This document shows, one piece after another, positions 1-8,021 of a DNA stretch of 64,000 nucleotides. How positions within the stretch are numbered: position 1 is the first letter of the stretch; each line of letters begins with the position of its first letter. Below the pieces are notes generated by a model. It was not told where the DNA came from. It ran no database searches and saw nothing but the letters and a program-made list of their open reading frames with translations. Both the position numbers and the translations under genes were made by a program. The DNA comes from Pseudomonas sp. ATCC 13867 (GTDB taxonomy: Bacteria > Pseudomonadota > Gammaproteobacteria > Pseudomonadales > Pseudomonadaceae), in contig NC_020829.1 of NCBI RefSeq assembly GCF_000349845.1, positions 186,001 to 250,000 on the forward strand, written 5' to 3'.

Positions 1-382
1 TCGGGACCTGCGCCAGGGCGCTGAAGGTCGGCAGGATCAGCCGCTCGGCCCGCCGGCTGAAACCCAGCCAGGCGCCCAGGGCGAGCCCGCTGGCGATGCC
101 GGCGAACAGGCCCCAGGCCAGGCGTTTCAGGCTGATGCCCAGTTGCAGCCAGAGCTCGCCGCCGAGCAGCTCGCGGGCGGTCTGAAGCACCAGCTCCGGG
201 GTCGGCAGGATCTGCGCCGACATCCAGTGCCGGTGGCTGGCGATCCACCACAGCAGCGCCAGCATGGCCGGCACCAGCCAGGGCAGCGCGCGGGAGGTTG
301 AAGCCCACGGCAGGCGCGGTGTGACGAGCGCCGGACGGGGAGTGGGGAGGGCAAGGCCGGAGGCTTTAATAATATTCTTCAT
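1..382 (-). CDS. SsuC-like sulfonate ABC transporter permease, 3' end cut by the window edge
   Basis: Reading the minus strand from an ATG at 382 gives 127 codons, open to the window edge. The N-terminus MKNIIKASGLALPTPRP is followed by a hydrophobic segment (about residues 34-46), then LPTPELVLQTARELL and a second hydrophobic stretch with GLFAGIASGLALGAWLG. This LPTP...LW...SL.R...G pattern is typical of SsuC/TauC/NrtB inner-membrane permeases of sulfonate, taurine or nitrate ABC importers. The gene is divergent from a sulfonate-type binding protein at 630, its likely partner; the ATPase would lie outside the window. No clear Shine-Dalgarno precedes the ATG, so the start is uncertain. The substrate cannot be read from the sequence. 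Confidence 0.8.
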   Translation of the reverse strand, partial: MKNIIKASGLALPTPRPALVTPRLPWASTSRALPWLVPAMLALLWWIASHRHWMSAQILPTPELVLQTARELLGGELWLQLGISLKRLAWGLFAGIASGLALGAWLGFSRRAERLILPTFSALAQVP

Positions 383-629
383 TGGAATATGAAAAATCCA
401 ATCAATGCATTTATGAGCTAAGAAAGGTCATTTAAGGGAAGCCCCTCCGCTGCGGCCAATGCATTCGAGGAATATTTTTTATGCCTTCCGGGCATTTCCG
501 CGCGGAGCCCGAGCGCATCTGATTTAGGTCTTTCAGTTACTAAAAAATAAGTTTTTATTATTTTATTCGCGGACCAGGAGCTGCCTTTAGTGCCTCCCAC
601 GCATTCATCCATTGCAGGAGGCAGGCGCC
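371..629. promoter_or_regulatory. Divergent promoter region with ATTC/GAAT inverted repeat
   Basis: This AT-rich spacer (GC far below the flanking genes) separates the permease and the binding protein. An inverted repeat, ATATTC-N7-GAATAT, spans 372-390 and overlaps the permease start codon. A further GGAATATTTTTT lies near 469-480 and an A/T-rich tract near 541-565. Similar ATTC...GAAT arms occur upstream of the receptor operon near 3295-3348, which suggests a shared regulator. No regulator can be named from the sequence. Confidence 0.4.
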
Positions 630-1688
630 ATGAAGGCCCTCACCCAACAGTTGCTGTCCCTCTTCGCCGCGCCGCTGCTGGCCGGTCTGCTCGGCGCCTA
701 CCCGACCTTCGCCCAGGCCGCGCCGGTGAAGGAAATCCGCATCGCCGTGCCTGATGTCAGCGCCGGCCCGAAGCCGTCCGGCGGCGGTATCGTGGACGTG
801 CTGCACACCCGCCAGTTGCTGGAGAAGGAGTTCGCCGCCGATGGCATCCAGGTCAAGTGGACCTTCTTCAAGGGCGCCGGCCCGGTGATCAACGAGGCCC
901 TCGCCAACGACCAGGTGGACTTCGCCTACCTGGGCGACCTCGCGGCGATCATCGGCAAGTCCAGCGGGCTGGACACCCGCCTGCTGGCCGCCACCGCGCG
1001 CGACGTCAATCACTACCTGGGCGTACAGCCGGGCTCCGGCATCAAGTCCCTGGCCGACCTCAAGGGCAAGCGCGTGGGTATCTTCCGCGGCACCGCGAGC
1101 CAGTTGTCGTTCGACAACGCTCTGGCCAGCGCCGGGCTCTCGGAGAAGGACCTGAAGGTGATCAACCTCGACTTCAGCGCCGCGCTGGCGGCCCTGGCTG
1201 CCCGGCAGATCGATGCCACCTGGGGGCTGGCGGGATTGTTCGCCCTGCGCGAGAAGGGCCTGGCGGACATCGTATTGAGCACCCACGACCTGGGCGGCGC
1301 CGGCACCCTGCAGGCGGGGCTGGTGGGCAACGGCACGTTCGTCGACGCCCATCCCGACCTCACCGAGCGGCTGCTGAAAGTGCAGCTGCAGGCGGTGCAG
1401 TGGGCCAGCGCCGAGACCAATCGCGATGCGTATATCGAGCTGGTGTCGAAGCAGGCCAGTTACCCGGCGCTGATCTTCAACAGCGAGTACCGGGATCGCG
1501 CGCTGGCGGAGGTGTTGTCGGCGAAGTTGGATGCGGACTTCCTGGCGAAACTGGATGCTTCCATCCAGGCCGCGAAGCGCTACGGGTTGATCCGGCGCGA
1601 GTTCAAGGCGGCGGATTGGGCGAAGCCAGAGTTGCAGGAGGCGGCGGGCAAGCAGATTGCCGGGCAGCCGGTGGCGGTGGTTCAGTGA
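630..1688 (+). CDS. Sulfonate/nitrate/taurine-type ABC transporter periplasmic binding protein
   Basis: 352 aa. The N-terminus MKALTQQLLSLFAAPLLAG is a signal peptide with a plausible cleavage after AQA (about residue 29). The mature protein begins VKEIRIAVPDVSAG and contains GIVDVLHTRQLLEKEF, then NEALANDQVDFAYLGDLAAI and GKRVGIFRGTASQLSFDNAL, the usual SsuA/NMT1 periplasmic-binding fold. The start at 630 is preceded by AGGAG at 616-620. It would deliver a sulfur- or nitrogen-containing small molecule to the divergent SsuC-like permease. The neighbouring TauD/AtsK-type dioxygenases favour a sulfonate or sulfate ester. The ligand is an inference. Confidence 0.82.
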   Translation: MKALTQQLLSLFAAPLLAGLLGAYPTFAQAAPVKEIRIAVPDVSAGPKPSGGGIVDVLHTRQLLEKEFAADGIQVKWTFFKGAGPVINEALANDQVDFAYLGDLAAIIGKSSGLDTRLLAATARDVNHYLGVQPGSGIKSLADLKGKRVGIFRGTASQLSFDNALASAGLSEKDLKVINLDFSAALAALAARQIDATWGLAGLFALREKGLADIVLSTHDLGGAGTLQAGLVGNGTFVDAHPDLTERLLKVQLQAVQWASAETNRDAYIELVSKQASYPALIFNSEYRDRALAEVLSAKLDADFLAKLDASIQAAKRYGLIRREFKAADWAKPELQEAAGKQIAGQPVAVVQ

Positions 1689-2310
1689 GACAGGGCGCCT
1701 ATTGCGGACAGGAGGCACTGATTTCGTAGGAGCGGACTCCGTCCGCGATGTTCTTGCTCTTCGTAGGGCGAGTAACGTCTCTGGCGTTATCCGCCGTATC
1801 GGGGTTAGGTGTTTCTGCGCCGCTTCGACGTGCACTGAGAGATTTTGTTTCGCCCCCTCGGGCGAGTCCCTTTTGGCAAACGCCCCAAAAGGAACCAAAA
1901 GGTCTTGCCCCATCATCCGGGTCCCGCTTCGCGGGACTTCCCTCGCTCCATCGAAGTTTCAGGGGCACGCGTCGACGGGCCATCCCTGGCCCGACGACGC
2001 TCTCGCGGCATCCATGCCGCTCAACCCCTGAAACTCCGATTCCACTCGGCCTCCTGAAGGGGCGCTCCGGTGCGTGCGGATATTTCTCTGGAAGTCTTTA
2101 AAGCCAGAGCCAGAGCCAGAGCCAGAGCGGAGCTGTGCTCCTGTAGGAGAGACGGGGGCGCCTAGCCCTTGTCCGCGAAGGCTTGTCACAGCACCCACGT
2201 TGCAGGATGAACACCTGTAGGGCGAATAACGCGCAGCGTTATCCGCCGCGATGGGTATCGCTTCGCTCCACGCCATCCTACGAAAACTGGACGGCCTCCA
2301 GCGTCGTCAC
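1689..2310. repeat. Gene-free repeat-rich spacer (several Pseudomonas intergenic repeat types)
   Basis: No convincing gene. It contains a GTAGGAGCGGACTCCGTCCGCG element near 1727, two copies of a GGGCGAATAACGC/GCGTTATCCGCC type hairpin (near 1768-1800 and 2220-2248), a perfect 11-bp inverted repeat AGTTTCAGGGG (1955-1965) / CCCCTGAAACT (2025-2035), and a hexamer GCCAGA repeated four times at 2103-2126. Short open frames occur on both strands, but their coding potential looks accidental in this GC-rich repeat DNA. Confidence 0.6.
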
Positions 2311-3219
2311 TCACGCCGCCTCCCCATCCAACTCCACCAGCAGCTCGATCATCGCCCGCGCCGCCGCCGAGAGACGGTCGCCGGTGCGGGTGACGATGCC
2401 GCAGCGGGCCTGGAGGATGTCGACGTTGACCGGCAGGTTGCGAAAATGCAGGTGCACCAGCTCGCCACGCCGCATCGGCTCGCCCACCGCTTCCTCGACG
2501 GCGATGCCGATGGCGTCGGTCTGGCTGACGATGCGCACCAGCGAAGCCATGTCCTCGCACTGGATGTTGGTGGTGACGTCGATCTTGCCGCTGAGGTTCG
2601 CCAGCATCTTGCGCGCGCTGGAGGGGATCAGTGCGGCGGCCAGCGGGTAGGCGAACAGGTCGTTGGTGGAGAGGCTCTCCTTGGCCAGCAGCGGGTGCCC
2701 CTGGCGACAGAAGAACAGGCCGTTGCGCGGCCTGAGCGGGCGGGTCTGGAAGTTGGGGTCGGCTTCGAAGTGGCGGATGTCGGCGACGAAGAATTCGATC
2801 TCCTCGCGGCTCAGGTTGCGCGCCAGGCGTTCCCAGTTGTCCACCCCGAACTGGATGTGCAGGCGCGGGTAGCGCCGAACGAACTGCGCCACCGCATCCG
2901 ACACCAGTTTCTGCGCCGGCGCCGGACCGCAGCCGAAGCGCAGCTCGCCGGAATCCAGCTTGTTCAACTGGGCGATGGCGTGGCTCAGGTTGCTCGCGCC
3001 CTGCACCAGGCTCAGCGCGTGCTGCAGCACCACCTGGCCCTCGGGGGTAGGGCGCAGATCCTTGCTGGCGCGGTCCACCAGGCGGCAGCCCAGCTCCTGC
3101 TCCAGGCCCTGGATGCTGCGGCTGAAGGCCGGCTGGGTGATGCCCATGGCGTCGGCGGCACGGACGAAACTCCGGTGTTCGTTGAGGGCGATGAAGTAGC
3201 GCAGCTGGCGCAGATCCAT
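2311..3219 (-). CDS. LysR-family transcriptional regulator
   Basis: 302 aa, the usual LysR length. The N-terminal winged HTH is intact (MDLRQLRYFIALNEHRSF, then AADAMGITQPAFSRSIQGLEQ at about residues 21-42). The effector domain follows from about 90 (ELRFGCGPAP...). It is transcribed divergently from the Cys-rich leader and TonB-dependent receptor starting at 3373/3555, the classical arrangement for a LysR regulator controlling its neighbour. The same LysR/receptor/TauD arrangement is what I remember for P. aeruginosa PA0191-PA0194. The probable role is control of sulfate-ester or sulfonate use; the co-inducer is unknown. Confidence 0.88.
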   Translation of the reverse strand: MDLRQLRYFIALNEHRSFVRAADAMGITQPAFSRSIQGLEQELGCRLVDRASKDLRPTPEGQVVLQHALSLVQGASNLSHAIAQLNKLDSGELRFGCGPAPAQKLVSDAVAQFVRRYPRLHIQFGVDNWERLARNLSREEIEFFVADIRHFEADPNFQTRPLRPRNGLFFCRQGHPLLAKESLSTNDLFAYPLAAALIPSSARKMLANLSGKIDVTTNIQCEDMASLVRIVSQTDAIGIAVEEAVGEPMRRGELVHLHFRNLPVNVDILQARCGIVTRTGDRLSAAARAMIELLVELDGEAA

Positions 3220-3372
3220 GATGCATTTCCGGCATTGAAAATAGTGGGCAAAGGCATTTGCCGCAGGGGATGCGCTGGTTTTAAATGCAAGCTCTTATTC
3301 CGTCAATGAAGAATAAAACTTAAATCTATTCTTTTAAGAAATAAGAATATGTACGAGACCAGGAGCCGCCCG
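3220..3372. promoter_or_regulatory. Divergent LysR / receptor promoter region with two inverted repeats
   Basis: This A/T-rich segment holds TTATTC-N10-GAATAA (3295-3316) and ATTCTT-N9-AAGAAT (3328-3348). Both are dyads of the size bound by LysR-type regulators. They lie just upstream of the ribosome binding site AGGAG (3361-3365) of the leader peptide. The site assignment is by pattern and position only. Confidence 0.4.
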
Positions 3373-3438
3373 ATGCATGCCTTGAGCCGCCCGCCTTACC
3401 GAATGTGCCGTTGCTGCGGCTGTCCACGCTGCCGCTGA
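3373..3438 (+). CDS. Short cysteine-rich leader peptide (candidate cysteine-responsive attenuator)
   Basis: A 21-codon frame, too short for ordinary gene finding. It has ATG at 3373, a good Shine-Dalgarno AGGAG at 3361-3365 (7-nt spacing) and a TGA stop at 3436-3438. Five of 21 residues are Cys (positions 12, 14, 15, 17 and 20; segment CRCCGCPRC). The codons are TGC TGC TGC TGT TGC. It ends 116 nt before the receptor start at 3555. Downstream are GC-rich hairpins: CGCCGC/GCGGCG (3445-3462), CCGCG/CGCGG (3491-3504) and CCGCG/CGCGG (3521-3536), the last directly before the receptor RBS. Polycysteine leaders that sense Cys-tRNA supply are described in mycobacteria; the same role here is inferred from composition and position. 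Confidence 0.6.
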   Translation: MHALSRPPYRMCRCCGCPRCR

Positions 3439-3547
3439 GCGCCCCGCCGCCCTGACGCGGCGTCATCCCGAATCACTGAGCTGCCGTTCGCCGCGCCGAC
3501 GCGGTGCGGCCCCCTGTTGCCCGCGCGTTTTCGCGGTCGCCCAAGGA
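3439..3547 (+). promoter_or_regulatory. Hairpin-rich 5' leader between the Cys-rich peptide and the receptor gene
   Basis: Three GC-rich hairpins are visible at 3445-3462, 3491-3504 and 3521-3536. The last lies seven bases before the receptor Shine-Dalgarno AAGGA (3543-3547). Such a layout would let ribosome position on the upstream Cys codons alter folding or translation. None ends in a clear T-run, so translational control or Rho-dependent attenuation is more likely than an intrinsic terminator. Confidence 0.4.
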
Positions 3548-3554
3548 ATACCCC

Positions 3555-5939
3555 ATGAGTTCGAGACAGCATTTCCCCTCCATCGCCCCGCGCCGGCTGC
3601 GCGCGCCGGACTACGCCGTCGTCCTGCTGCTGGCCCTCGGCGGCGCGCTGCCGGTCCTCGCCGACGAGCAGGACGAGGACGCTACCACCGCGACGCCTGC
3701 CGCCACCGCCACCAAGGCCGAGCCCGCCAAGGCCGACGCCACCCTGGGCAAGGTCACCGTCACCGCCCGCCGCCGCGAGGAAGACTCGCAGAAGGTGCCG
3801 ACGCCGATCACCGTGCTCGGCGGCGAGACCCTGGAAAGCCAGCGCATCTACAAGGTGCAGGACCTGCAGCAGGTGCTGCCGAGCGTCAACGTCGCCTTCA
3901 TCCATGCGCGCCAGTCGAGCATCGCGGTGCGCGGCATCGGCAACAACCCGGCCAGCGACGGCCTGGAAGGCAGCGCCGGGGTCTACCTGGACAACGTCTA
4001 CCTCGGCCGCCCCGGCATGGCGGTGTTCGACCTGCTGGACATCGAGCAGCTGGAACTGCTGCGCGGCCCGCAGGGCACGCTGTTCGGCAAGAACACCACC
4101 GCCGGTGTGCTGAACATCAGCACCCGCGCGCCGACCTTCAGCCCCGAGCGCAGCGTCGAGGTGTCCGGCGGCCAAAACGGCTACTTCCAGGGCAAGGGCA
4201 CGGTCTCCGGCGCGCTGACCGAGACCCTGGCCGGGCGCGTGTCGGCCTACCGCACCCGCGACGACGGTTACATCAGGAACGTCTACGACGACAACGACCT
4301 CAACGGCGGCGCGCGCCAGGGCATCCGTGGCCAGTTGTTGTTCAAGCCCAGCGAGGACTTCGACCTGCGCTGGATCAACGACTACAACGAGGAGGATTCC
4401 AGCAACGGCAGCATGGTGGTGTACGGCGCCACCGACCGCTTCTGGCAGCGCGCCGCCGCCGTGGGTGCCTCGCCGATCCGCGATCCGGACCGCAAGAAGG
4501 TCAACATCAACGGCCGGCAGAACGTCAGCGTGCACCAGGGCGGCAGCTCGGTGGAGGCCAACTGGAACCTCGATGGCGGCTTCAAGCTGACCTCCATCAG
4601 CGCCTACCGCTACTGGCACTTCACCCCGGCCAACGACGAGCAGCTCGATGTCTCGGCGATCAACAACACCGGCGTGGAAGTCCACGACCGCCAGTTCTCC
4701 CAGGAGATCCGCCTGGCCTCGCCCACCGGCGGCGCCTTCGACTACGTGCTCGGCGCCTATGCGTTCAACCAGAACCTGGGCAACAAGACCTTTACCGACT
4801 ACGGCCCGCTGGCCGACCAGTACCTGCTGGGCACCAACCTCAACGCGCTGAACAACACCTACTCCAAGGCCAACGGCAAGATCGAGACCGACAGCTTCGC
4901 GCTGTTCTCCCAGGGCACCTGGCACCTCACCGACAGGCTGGACTTCACCGCCGGCCTGCGCGGCACCTATGAGGAAAAGGCCGCCAAGGTCGAACGCTTC
5001 GCCCCGGTGGGCGGCGCGACGGTGGCCGGCGTCGGCGCGGTGGTACGGCGCAACCAGCTGGGCGCCTACGATTCCGGCGACCTCAGCCTGTACAACTTCT
5101 CGCCCTCGGCGCTGCTCAGCCTGAGCTACCAGTTCGACAACGATCTGCTCGGCTACGCCTCGCTGTCCCACGGCGAGAAGTCCGGCGGGGTGAATCTGGC
5201 CGTGGCCAGCGCACCGACCGCCGGGGCGGACTCGCTGCTGGTCGGCCCGGAGCGCGCCAACGATGCCGAGCTGGGGATCAAGTCGACCCTGTTCGACAAC
5301 CGCCTGCAGCTCAATACCAACCTCTTCTGGACCGGCATCCACGGCTACCAGGCGACCACCCTGTACCAGCCGCCGGGCTCGACCCAACTGGTCTCGGTGC
5401 TCTCCAACGCCGGCAGCGTGCGCTCGCGCGGCCTGGAGTTCGAAGCCACGGCGCTGCCGCTACGCGGCCTGACGCTGAACTTCAACGGCTCCTACAACGA
5501 CGTCACCTACCTGTCGTTCAAGGACGCCCCGTGCCCGGCGGAGATTTCCACTAAACCCGGCGCGCCGGCCACTTGCGACCTCACCGGGGAGAACGTGGTG
5601 GGCGCCTCGAAGTGGATCGCCAACCTCAATGGCGAATATGCCTGGAACCTCGACGACGGCATCCGCCCCTACCTGACCGGCAGCTACGCCTACCGCTCCG
5701 AGGCCGAGGGCACGCTGGACAACTCCGATCTCTCGAAGATCGACGGCTACGGCCTGGCGAACTTCTCCGTCGGCCTGCGCAAGGACCTCGGCGACGGCCA
5801 GCTGGACGCCTCGGTGTGGCTGAAGAACGCCTTCGACAAGGACTACTACCTGGCTGCCTTCGCCAGCATCAACGGCTCCTACACCGCCTCGGTGGGGCAG
5901 CCGCGCACGCTGGGGGCCTCGCTTCGTTACGACTTCTGA
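3555..5939 (+). CDS. TonB-dependent outer-membrane receptor, probable organosulfur uptake
   Basis: 794 aa from the ATG at 3555 (AAGGA RBS at 3543-3547). A signal region ends near VLADEQDED. An Ala/Thr/Lys/Pro-rich linker follows, then a TonB-box-like LGKVTVTARRREED (about residues 58-71). The plug domain follows (VPTPITVLGGETLESQ, IAVRGIGNNPASDGLEG, LELLRGPQGTLFGKNTT). The C-terminal barrel ends in aromatic YDF, the usual outer-membrane sorting signal. The downstream dioxygenases suggest import of a bulky sulfate ester or sulfonate rather than a siderophore. Energy would come from a TonB-ExbB-ExbD set such as the one at 32395-34382. Substrate inferred from context only. Confidence 0.88.
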   Translation: MSSRQHFPSIAPRRLRAPDYAVVLLLALGGALPVLADEQDEDATTATPAATATKAEPAKADATLGKVTVTARRREEDSQKVPTPITVLGGETLESQRIYKVQDLQQVLPSVNVAFIHARQSSIAVRGIGNNPASDGLEGSAGVYLDNVYLGRPGMAVFDLLDIEQLELLRGPQGTLFGKNTTAGVLNISTRAPTFSPERSVEVSGGQNGYFQGKGTVSGALTETLAGRVSAYRTRDDGYIRNVYDDNDLNGGARQGIRGQLLFKPSEDFDLRWINDYNEEDSSNGSMVVYGATDRFWQRAAAVGASPIRDPDRKKVNINGRQNVSVHQGGSSVEANWNLDGGFKLTSISAYRYWHFTPANDEQLDVSAINNTGVEVHDRQFSQEIRLASPTGGAFDYVLGAYAFNQNLGNKTFTDYGPLADQYLLGTNLNALNNTYSKANGKIETDSFALFSQGTWHLTDRLDFTAGLRGTYEEKAAKVERFAPVGGATVAGVGAVVRRNQLGAYDSGDLSLYNFSPSALLSLSYQFDNDLLGYASLSHGEKSGGVNLAVASAPTAGADSLLVGPERANDAELGIKSTLFDNRLQLNTNLFWTGIHGYQATTLYQPPGSTQLVSVLSNAGSVRSRGLEFEATALPLRGLTLNFNGSYNDVTYLSFKDAPCPAEISTKPGAPATCDLTGENVVGASKWIANLNGEYAWNLDDGIRPYLTGSYAYRSEAEGTLDNSDLSKIDGYGLANFSVGLRKDLGDGQLDASVWLKNAFDKDYYLAAFASINGSYTASVGQPRTLGASLRYDF

Positions 5940-5996
5940 TCCCCATCCGCCGCGCCCGAGCGCGCGGCTCCATTGCCACAGCAAGAGGACTTCGAC

Positions 5997-6902
5997 ATGA
6001 GCAACGCAGCACACGCCATACCGCAACAGCGCATCGAACTCGACATCCATCCGGTGGCCGGCCGCATCGGCGCCGAAATCCGTGGCGTGACCCTTTCCGG
6101 CGATCTCGACGCCGCCACTGTCGAGGCGATCCAGGCCGCCCTGGTGCAGCACAAGGTGATCTTCTTCCGAGGCCAGGGACAGCTCGACGACGCGGGCCAG
6201 GAAGCCTTCGCCCAACGGCTCGGCGATCCGGTGGCGCACCCTACCGTGCCGGTGGAGGAGGGCACCCGTTACCTGCTGGAGCTGGACGGCGCCCAGGGCC
6301 GACGCGCCAACTCCTGGCACACCGACGTGACCTTCGTCGAGGCCTATCCCAAGGCTTCGATCCTGCGCAATGTGGAGGCGCCCGAGGCCGGTGGCGACAC
6401 CGTGTGGGCGAACACCGCGACCGCCTACGACGACCTGACGCCGGAACTGAAAGTGCTGGCCGATTCGCTCTGGGCGGTGCACAGCAACGAGTACGACTAC
6501 GCCGGCATCCGCCCGAACGCCGACCCGGCACGCCTGGAGGAATACCGCAAGGTGTTCACCTCGACCCTCTACGAGACCGAGCACCCGGTGGTGCGGGTAC
6601 ACCCGGTCAGCGGCGAGCGGACGCTGCTGCTGGGGCACTTCGTCAAACGCCTCAAGGGACTGTCGCAGCACGACTCGGCGCACCTCTTCGCGGTGCTGCA
6701 GAGCCACGTCACCCGCCTGGAGAACACCGTGCGCTGGCGCTGGCAGTCGGGCGACGTGGCGATCTGGGACAACCGCGCGACCCAGCACTATGCCGTGGAC
6801 GACTACGGCACCCAACCGCGCATCGTGCGCCGCGTGACCCTGGCCGGCGACGTGCCGGTGGGCGTGGACGGGCAGCGCAGCCGGACGATCAAGAAGGTCT
6901 GA
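5997..6902 (+). CDS. AtsK-like 2-oxoglutarate-dependent sulfate-ester dioxygenase (TauD family)
   Basis: 301 aa. The start at 5997 is chosen because AAGAGGA precedes it at suitable spacing. The Fe(II) triad is visible: H108-T-D110 in NSWHTDVTF and H264 in [10 protein letters not shown], with the oxoglutarate-binding Arg in RIVRRVTL. The stretches [14 protein letters not shown] and YPKASILR resemble P. putida AtsK, which oxidatively cleaves alkyl sulfate esters to aldehyde and sulfate at the expense of 2-oxoglutarate. It lies 57 bases behind the TonB-dependent receptor and is probably in its operon, so receptor and enzyme would form an uptake and desulfurisation pair. TauD-type sulfonate oxidation is the alternative. 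Confidence 0.85.
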   Translation: MSNAAHAIPQQRIELDIHPVAGRIGAEIRGVTLSGDLDAATVEAIQAALVQHKVIFFRGQGQLDDAGQEAFAQRLGDPVAHPTVPVEEGTRYLLELDGAQGRRANSWHTDVTFVEAYPKASILRNVEAPEAGGDTVWANTATAYDDLTPELKVLADSLWAVHSNEYDYAGIRPNADPARLEEYRKVFTSTLYETEHPVVRVHPVSGERTLLLGHFVKRLKGLSQHDSAHLFAVLQSHVTRLENTVRWRWQSGDVAIWDNRATQHYAVDDYGTQPRIVRRVTLAGDVPVGVDGQRSRTIKKV

Positions 6903-6916
6903 CGCTTCACCCAGAG

Positions 6917-7025
6917 CCCCTCACCCCAACCCTCTCCCAGAGGGAGAGGGGGCCGTCCGATGCAGCGGGATATTCCGTCGCACTGGACTACTCCCTCTCC
7001 CCTTGGGAGAGGGTTGGGGTGAGGG
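6917..7025. repeat. Paired REP-like element, CCCTCACCCCAACCCTCTCCC type
   Basis: Two inverted copies of a palindromic repeat. One is at 6917-6952 (CCCTCACCCCAACCCTCTCC followed by GGGAGAGGGGG); the other, in opposite orientation, is at about 6992-7025. A second pair of the same family lies at 20861-21015, inside the 3' end of xdhB. Here it occupies the spacer between the two dioxygenase genes and may reduce expression of the second. Confidence 0.8.
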
Positions 7026-7056
7026 CCGCACGGCACGCACTTACAGGAACGTACCC

Positions 7057-7947
7057 ATGAGCCAATCCGCCGCCCTCAGGCAACCCACCCCCGAACCCTT
7101 CGCCATCGTCCCCCTCGACGCCCCGCTGGGCGCCGAAGTGCGCGGCCTGGACGCCCGCGAGCCGCTGACCCCGGAGCAGATCCTGGCGATCAGGCAGGCC
7201 CACCGCGACCACCACATCCTGATCTTCAAGCACCAGCAGCTCGACGACGAGCAGTACCTGCGCTTCGCCACTCTGTTCGGCGCGGTGTTCCAGCCGCCGG
7301 CGGACGTGCCGGTGCTGTCCTCCGGCGCCGACGGCAAGGCGCCGGACATCGTCAGGGTGGCCAATACCGGCGACGGCGAGCTGGGCAACTTCGCCCTGCC
7401 GGCCCACGTCGATCACCAGTGGACGCCGGTGCCGTCTTCCGGCTCCTTCCTCTACGCGCTGGAGGTGCCCAGGACCGGCGGCGAAACCCTGTTCACCAAC
7501 CTGGCTCGTGCCTACGCGACGCTGGACGAGGCGACCCGCGCCGAGATCGACCCGCTGCGCCTGATCAACTACAACCCGTTCATTCGCCTGAAGAGCGGCG
7601 GCTACAACGGCCACTTCGTGCGTTACCGCACGCCGGACATCGAGCCGATCCAGGGCACCGAGCACCCGCTGGTGCGCACCCATCCGGAAAGCGGCAGGCG
7701 CGTGCTGTTCCTCTCGGTGCACACCGAGGTGGAAATCCCCGGCCATGATCCGCAGCAGGGCGCGGTGCTGATCGAGCGGTTGCGCGAGCACCTGCAGCGG
7801 CCGGAGCTGAGCTACACGCACCGGTGGGAAGTGGGCGATATCGTCTGGTGGGACAACCAGGCCACGCTGCATGCGCGCAACGCGTTCCCGGCCAGCGAGC
7901 GGCGGCGCCTCAAGCGAATCAGCCTGAGTGGCAGCCGACCTTTCTAA
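7057..7947 (+). CDS. TauD/TfdA-family 2-oxoglutarate-dependent dioxygenase
   Basis: 296 aa from the ATG at 7057, preceded by CAGGAACG. The iron ligands are H117-V-D119 (PAHVDHQWTP) and H272 (ATLHARNAF). The C-terminal Arg is in RRLKRISL. The family oxidises sulfonates, sulfate esters or related acids using Fe(II), O2 and 2-oxoglutarate. It diverges from the upstream AtsK-like protein in the active-site surroundings (no SWHTDVTF block), so the two probably act on different substrates. It is in the same direction as the receptor and first dioxygenase, separated by a REP-like pair. The exact substrate is unknown. Confidence 0.82.
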   Translation: MSQSAALRQPTPEPFAIVPLDAPLGAEVRGLDAREPLTPEQILAIRQAHRDHHILIFKHQQLDDEQYLRFATLFGAVFQPPADVPVLSSGADGKAPDIVRVANTGDGELGNFALPAHVDHQWTPVPSSGSFLYALEVPRTGGETLFTNLARAYATLDEATRAEIDPLRLINYNPFIRLKSGGYNGHFVRYRTPDIEPIQGTEHPLVRTHPESGRRVLFLSVHTEVEIPGHDPQQGAVLIERLREHLQRPELSYTHRWEVGDIVWWDNQATLHARNAFPASERRRLKRISLSGSRPF

Positions 7948-7955
7948 AAGGGCAA

Positions 7956-8010
7956 TGAGGCGCGGGGGAACGGTCGGCGCCCCATCCGCCAACCGTTCCC
8001 CCGCGCCTCA
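7956..8010. terminator. Bidirectional intrinsic terminator
   Basis: A perfect 19-bp inverted repeat (7956-7974 against 7992-8010; arms begin TGAGGCGCGGGGGAACGGT) with a 17-nt loop, between two convergent genes. There is no long T-run on either side. Confidence 0.75.
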
Positions 8011-8021
8011 CCATTTTCGCC

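Noticed and set aside
481..522. A 13-residue frame (ATG at 481) upstream of the binding-protein gene, considered as a second leader peptide
   Set aside because: No Cys or other biased codon run, only a weak GAGG upstream, and no hairpin pattern behind it.
3396..5387. Long open frame antisense to the TonB-dependent receptor
   Set aside because: The plus-strand receptor has complete plug and barrel features; the antisense product is Val/Gly/Ala-rich with no recognisable domain.
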